From CAZRCZ01 sp964598765 (lineage in GTDB: Bacteria; Sumerlaeota; Sumerlaeia; MVZB01; JAJFLK01), in the NCBI GenBank assembly GCA_964598765.1, contig CAZRCZ010000005.1, positions 1 through 64,000 of the forward strand: DNA of 64,000 nt, written 5' to 3'. The notes below the pieces were generated by a model, which was not told where the DNA came from, ran no database searches, and was given only the letters and a program-made list of their open reading frames with translations. Below are positions 60,892-64,000 of this stretch, piece by piece. Numbering within the stretch: position 1 is the first letter of the stretch; each line of letters begins with the position of its first letter. Both the position numbers and the translations under genes were made by a program.

Positions 60892-61105
60892 CCGGTCCCG
60901 CGCCGTAAAAACCCCGCGTGATGCGTTCGCGCAACGTCGCGGTCTGTTCGGATTCGGTGGATTCGGCCAACCGTTCGGCCAGCGCGGAAAGTTCTTTGGG
61001 GGTCAATTGCCGCTCGACGTCGAGACTCCGGGCGAACCGGATCACTTGAGACTGTTCTTCGGGCGACAACGCCGCAATCTCGTGGATGATTTGATTTGCC
61101 GTCAT
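60884..61105 (-). CDS. Small antitoxin-like protein
   Basis: A 73-residue protein; ATG 61105 starts MTANQIIHEIAALSPEEQSQVIRFARSL. It is helical and charged, with ELSALAERLAESTESEQTATLRERITRGFYG; the C-terminus resembles the toxin-binding tail of small antitoxins. Translationally coupled to the 63-residue gene. Family not certain. Confidence 0.65.
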   Translation of the reverse strand: MTANQIIHEIAALSPEEQSQVIRFARSLDVERQLTPKELSALAERLAESTESEQTATLRERITRGFYGAGPDA

Positions 61106-61446
61106 GATTAAAAGATACATGGGAGCAACTGAGGAGGTCAATGCCCGATTCAACTGCAAGGAAGGAAACTCACGCGGAGCCGCGGAGACCGCCGGCTTTG
61201 GAGTGCGGGCGGTCATGCCGCCGCTTTCATCCCGCCAAGCCATGCTTGGCGTCTCGGCGCTCAGCGCGGCTTCGCGCATCCAAGGCGCAGGTATGGCCTG
61301 CGCACTCCAAATTCTTGCTTCAATTACCGAAGGCGCGCCGACGCCTCATATTCGGCTTGGCTCTCCGTTGATTCATTTGCCGCAGTGAATTAAAAATAGA
61401 GTAAACGTCCCACAGTTCATTTGATTGATCAGGAATGTTCGATTGT
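61106..61446. other. Gene-free gap with palindrome and GGGACG motif
   Basis: 341 bp, no gene. TTTGGAGTGCG near 61197 and CGCACTCCAAA near 61304 form an inverted repeat of the same family as TTTGGAGTGCGGCG at about 58628. A minus-strand GGGACG motif lies at 61387-61411. Confidence 0.7.
61387..61411 (-). repeat. Dispersed GGGACG motif, copy 3 (minus)
   Basis: On the minus strand GGGACGTTTACTC then TATTTTTAATTC. It lies 36 bp beyond the 3' end of the NYN gene. Confidence 0.65.
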
Positions 61447-62097
61447 TTATTTTGAAAATAGTCCATCAATGATTCTATCGCCCTTGGATGTCCGCGAATC
61501 AACTTCTTGGCTTAGAATGATAGGATACGACGCCTCATCAATCAGCCGTTGGGAGGTGTTAATCCACCGGTCTTCACCAGATTTGGCATCCTTCCACTTT
61601 GCGTCCATTGCCAAGAGAAGTACACGTGTTCCGATGCCATTTACTTTTCGAACCAGAGGAACGAAATCTTGGTCTCCTGCGAAAAGAACGAGCACATCGA
61701 ACCTCTTATGCACGGCAAGATCGTATGCCTCCAATGCTAGCCACACATCAATTCCCTTTTCCTCTGGCGGGTTCGTATTTTCATTCATTGGGTAATAATG
61801 GGATACTATGCCTGCATACATGAGCAATTGATCTACAAAACGATCTGTCTCCAAAGCGTTCACTGCCTTTGCAGCAGTGAGGGAGAACCTGCCCCGAAAC
61901 CAGTGAGCTTCCACGATCTGGCAGAATGCGACGTCGGTCTGCTCCTTTTCCGCGACCTTGTTCCTTATAAGCTCATGTAATCCTGTGAATGTGAGATGGT
62001 TCATCCGTTTGTGATCGTATTTGTAGTAGTTGCTGACCTTCGAGAAGAAGGTCCCGTCATAGAAGACGGCGATTCGGATTACGGAATGCTGATCCAT
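61447..62097 (-). CDS. NYN-domain (LabA/DUF88-like) putative ribonuclease
   Basis: A 216-residue protein starting at ATG 62097. NYN/PIN-like fold: RIAVFYDGTFFSKV (first Asp), KGIDVWLALEAYDLAVHKRFDVLVLFAGDQDFVPLVRKV (catalytic acidic residues in GID, GDQDF) and GTRVLLLAMDAKW. Such proteins are metal-dependent RNases or LabA-like regulators. GC is visibly lower than the core genes, and it is bracketed by inverted GGGACG motif copies, so it looks acquired. No partner gene is adjacent. Confidence 0.83.
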   Translation of the reverse strand: MDQHSVIRIAVFYDGTFFSKVSNYYKYDHKRMNHLTFTGLHELIRNKVAEKEQTDVAFCQIVEAHWFRGRFSLTAAKAVNALETDRFVDQLLMYAGIVSHYYPMNENTNPPEEKGIDVWLALEAYDLAVHKRFDVLVLFAGDQDFVPLVRKVNGIGTRVLLLAMDAKWKDAKSGEDRWINTSQRLIDEASYPIILSQEVDSRTSKGDRIIDGLFSK

Positions 62098-62153
62098 TTG
62101 TCTCTCTTCCTTTCCTCTTCAGCCTTTGACGCCGAGTTAACGTATTGACGTAT

Positions 62154-62180
62154 GGGACGTTTACCACAAAAGTAATTCGC
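62154..62180 (+). repeat. Dispersed GGGACG motif, copy 4
   Basis: GGGACGTTTACCAC then AAAAGTAATTCGC. 57 bp upstream of the NYN start, inverted relative to copy 3. Confidence 0.7.
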
Positions 62181-62202
62181 TTTCCATTCATTTATGAGAT
62201 TC

Positions 62203-62230
62203 GGGACGTTTGCTCCATTTCTAATTCCGC
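62203..62230 (+). repeat. Dispersed GGGACG motif, copy 5
   Basis: GGGACGTTTGCTCC then ATTTCTAATTCCGC. It is only 49 bp after copy 4. Confidence 0.65.
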
Positions 62231-62390
62231 AATGAACGAACACCCGCCAAATAAAATCACGCCGTCTCTTCTCCTGCCATTTCCCCTTCGCGATCTCCAC
62301 GCCTCCGCGTAAAAATCTCCTATCGCCCCTTAACGCCCCTTTTTCTCCCTTAATCCGCATCTCTCTCCCGTCCCCCTCTTCTCGGACCAA

Positions 62391-62419
62391 GGGGGACGTT
62401 GACCATATTAGTAATTCGC
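62391..62419 (+). repeat. Dispersed GGGACG motif, copy 6
   Basis: GGGGGACGTTGACC then ATATTAGTAATTCGC. The 62098-62693 gap (596 bp) holds four motif copies and no gene. Confidence 0.7.
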
Positions 62420-62628
62420 TTTTCGTTCATTCGGACGTCGGTAGCTCCAGTTGGGTTCCATCATCTTCCGCGCTCCGGTTTTCATCCTGTAAATCTTGCT
62501 CATCCTGTCCAAAAGTTCCCCGCCTTCTTCGCGCCTTCGAGTGAGAATCGCCTTCCGGTCGAACGCGCACCATTTCCAAACCGAACGGGGCCATTTTTCG
62601 GATTCCCGTCGCGAACCGATGGACAGAC

Positions 62629-62655
62629 GGGACGTGAACCAAATTCATAATTCGA
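62629..62655 (+). repeat. Dispersed GGGACG motif, copy 7
   Basis: GGGACGTGAACC then AAATTCATAATTCG. Close to the 3' end of the mazF remnant. Confidence 0.6.
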
Positions 62656-62693
62656 TTCGCGGAATGGCTCGAAGGATTACTAGAATTCGGCGG

Positions 62694-63053
62694 TCAATCC
62701 GCCAGTTTGAGGGCCAGCACCAAAGCCACGCCCCGCTCTACGGCGCGCATTTTGTCGTCAGGCAATTGACCCACTCTATCGCGCAAAATGTCTTGTCGGC
62801 GGTCAGAATTTGGGAAACGTTGACTACGGAATCCTCGGGCAACCCGGACGCGCCGGAGGAAACCGGCACATTGCCCGGGGCTTCCGCGCGCCGGAGATTG
62901 CCGGTCATCGCGGCAACGACCGCCGTGGCGATTTGACTGCGATTGAAACTGATCTGATTGAATCACCACCACGGGACGCGAGCCGCCCGGCTCCGATCCC
63001 GCCGGATCGGGAAGATCGAGCCACCAGATTTCGCCACGCTGGATGCCGGGCAT
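62694..63053 (-). pseudogene. mazF-like toxin gene with two compensating frameshifts
   Basis: MazF/PemK toxins are mRNA interferases. From ATG 63053 the first ~35 residues are typical (RGEIWWLDLPDPAGSEPGGSRPVVVIQSDQF). The middle is coding only in the +1 frame (NRSQIATAVVAAMTGNLRRAEAPGNV..., NVSQILTADKTF), and the C-terminus returns to the first frame (RDRVGQLPDDKMRAVERG). One extra T in a T-run (62946-62948) and one missing T (62785-62788) would explain both shifts. The annotated frame therefore has a nonsense middle. It overlaps the antitoxin stop by ATGA. Confidence 0.8.
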
Positions 63054-63298
63054 CAGTCTGGATTCCTCTTGAGCGTCAGCGCTTGGGCGCGGAGCAAGCG
63101 GGGATCAAGCTCACTGGATTCCCTGCCCTCGCCATAAACTCGGTTCAACGCCTCGGTGATCGGATCCTCCTTGGGAGGTTGAGCGAGGAAGGCCGCCAAC
63201 GTCTCGGGTTCGACCCTCACGTTGCAATGTTCGGGCAGATTCACCGGCTCAGTAGGCTTGAAGACGCCGTTTTCGTAGATGGCGTGGATCGTTTTCAT
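63053..63298 (-). CDS. DUF104-family antitoxin
   Basis: An 81-residue antitoxin; ATG 63298 begins MKTIHAIYENGVFKPTEPVNLPEHCNVRVEP, the DUF104 (AF2212-like) core. The rest is a charged helix that would bind the toxin. It is directly upstream of the mazF-like gene. The pairing is known for PIN or MazF-type toxins. Intact. Confidence 0.85.
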   Translation of the reverse strand: MKTIHAIYENGVFKPTEPVNLPEHCNVRVEPETLAAFLAQPPKEDPITEALNRVYGEGRESSELDPRLLRAQALTLKRNPD

Positions 63299-63612
63299 AC
63301 TCGGATTAACTTCGTTCTTTTGCCTGTTCGCGCTTAGGCGCTCCCGTTTCAAGCGCACATTCCATCATTTCCCGTGTGCCATGATCCTGACAACGATAAT
63401 CCGACTCTTATCGTCCCTTAACGTCCCCGATTGGCCCTTAATCTCCCTCCAATTTCCTTTTCCCCTTCTCAAACCTTTCTCCCTCGCCGATAATCCCCAC
63501 GCGAACCCGCCGGAGGGAACGATGAATCTTCCGGCGATCTCTGCGGCTCCGCGTGTGGCATTCGTGCGCCCTGTGTTCAACTTTCATCCTGTTTGTCCTG
63601 TCCATTCCTGTC

Positions 63613-63815
63613 CAAATTGGCTTCGTTTCGTAATTTTTGGAGATTCAGGGACTGGCTCGCGGGGATTCGTCCGCGTGCCTGTCCCTCGAATTTCCCTCGT
63701 CGAGACCAAAATGAGATTCGCCCGCGCAAATTGGCTTCGTTTCGTAATTTTCTTTTTCCAATCCCCTGAATCCTGCCCATCCCCGTCCCAAATTGGGTTC
63801 GTTTCGCAAAATTTT
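63613..63815. repeat. Three spaced copies of CAAATTGGCTTCGTTTCG
   Basis: Copies at 63613-63638 and 63727-63751 are nearly identical over ~25 bp. A third at 63789-63815 has CAAATTGGGTTCGTTTCG. Antisense they encode KLRNEANL/CETNPI peptides, familiar from planctomycete intergenic repeats. Confidence 0.8.
63649..63697. repeat. Dispersed repeat, inverted partner of 30243-30290
   Basis: Contains CCGCGTGCCTGTCCC; its reverse complement matches the 30-kb copy at 41 of 48 positions by eye. It is nested among the AATTGGCTTCG copies. Confidence 0.75.
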
Positions 63816-63859
63816 ATTTTCGGGACGCCCAAATCACGCGCGCAAGCCCCACGGCGTCA

Positions 63860-63888
63860 TTGAAAATCCGCCCGGAGCCTTGTAAATT
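63860..63888 (+). promoter_or_regulatory. Sigma-70-type promoter of the dehydrogenase gene
   Basis: TTGAAA (63860-63865), 17-bp spacer, TAAATT (63883-63888). It lies about 52 bp upstream of the ATG. Confidence 0.6.
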
Positions 63889-63939
63889 AACCCGCCCGAA
63901 GGCATTTATTCGTTTGGAACATTGCAGGAGCACGACAAA

Positions 63940-64000
63940 ATGAGCGACAAAACCCCGATCACGCTGGCTTACGGCGACGGCATCGGACCGGAGATCATGA
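63940..64000 (+). CDS. Isocitrate/isopropylmalate dehydrogenase family protein (5' end only)
   Basis: Only 20 codons are in the window: ATG 63940 with GCAGGAG upstream, then ITLAYGDGIGPEIM. The GDGIGPE motif is the N-terminus of the isocitrate/3-isopropylmalate dehydrogenase family. The PITLAYGDGIGPEIM variant is closer to NADP-isocitrate dehydrogenases, but the fragment is too short to be sure. Confidence 0.85.
   Translation, partial: MSDKTPITLAYGDGIGPEIM

Larger units (their letters stand above)
63299..63939. other. Gene-free gap with tandem-spaced repeats and a promoter
   Basis: 641 bp with no supported gene. The 194-residue open frame at 63279-63863 is repeat-derived. It contains three copies of an AATTGGCTTCGTTTCG repeat (63613-63815), one dispersed repeat (63649-63697) and the promoter of the following gene. 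Confidence 0.7.

Noticed and set aside
63279..63863. 194-residue open frame on the plus strand
   Set aside because: Composed of three AATTGGCTTCG repeats and other repeat arms; also overlaps the antitoxin start antisense.

Overview
The window looks like a chromosomal segment of an uncultured, GC-rich, free-living, respiring bacterium of Planctomycetota/Verrucomicrobiota/Sumerlaeota/Hydrogenedentota grade. The basis is gene content: a planctomycete-type cytochrome/DUF1549/DUF1553 protein, a Tat-exported DUF1501 protein, two Tat-exported Gfo/Idh/MocA oxidoreductases, large secreted proteins with PTRTAT-type Pro/Thr linkers, and many dispersed palindromic repeats of kinds common in those phyla. 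No 16S or other phylogenetic marker is present, so the phylum is an inference.

Layout. 0-4.4 kb: truncated sufB with an Rrf2 regulator, a leucine-rich-repeat (LRR) protein, a GT9 glycosyltransferase and a HAD hydrolase (all minus). 4.5-16.2 kb: exported propeller/M28/PDZ peptidase, argG, rph, a PEGA lipoprotein, a SurA-like PPIase, a very large subtilase and a small membrane protein (all plus). 16.3-22.7 kb: HAD phosphatase, integral membrane protein, sulfotransferase, orphan Tat substrate-binding lipoprotein, tRNA-Ala(GGC), DUF4129 protein, hisI. 22.8-26.8 kb: zinc alcohol dehydrogenase, gap, a HicBA module, an acidic protein, apt. 26.9-34.1 kb: a coupled histidine kinase / receiver-Ser/Thr kinase pair and a metal-uptake operon (outer-membrane barrel, binding protein, permease). 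34.2-42.9 kb: membrane glycosyltransferase-like protein, two Gfo/Idh oxidoreductases, mannose-1-phosphate guanylyltransferase-like enzyme, CBS protein and a secreted three-module Pro/Thr-linker protein containing an exact internal duplication. 43-52.3 kb: planctomycete cytochrome protein, nitrilase-type amidase, Rieske protein plus a cytochrome b-cytochrome c fusion, two more LRR paralogues and a DUF805/SRPBCC protein. 52.3-63.9 kb: accessory-looking DNA with a DUF4209-like HEPN protein, DUF1501 protein, a xoxF-xoxJ-xoxG-like operon, small toxin-antitoxin-like genes, a NYN-domain protein, a frameshifted mazF with its DUF104 antitoxin, and many repeats. The right edge cuts the start of an isocitrate/isopropylmalate dehydrogenase gene.

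How genes work together. The 58.7-56.8 kb operon (PQQ alcohol dehydrogenase, periplasmic binding protein, dihaem cytochrome c, all overlapping by ATGA) and the Rieske/cytochrome b-c pair imply periplasmic alcohol oxidation feeding a respiratory chain. The PAS histidine kinase and receiver-kinase fusion are translationally coupled and probably form one signalling chain that crosses from His-Asp to Ser/Thr phosphorylation.

The most notable theme is repeat DNA inside genes. Palindromic repeats that normally sit between genes here supply coding sequence for signal peptides, N-termini or inter-domain linkers of at least six proteins (GT9, M28 peptidase, PEGA lipoprotein, SurA-like PPIase, cytochrome c, XoxJ-like protein). 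A second theme is a dispersed motif beginning GGGACGTTTACC, with seven copies by eye, two of which bracket the NYN gene in inverted orientation. Long antisense open frames opposite genuine genes are codon-usage shadows and were left out.
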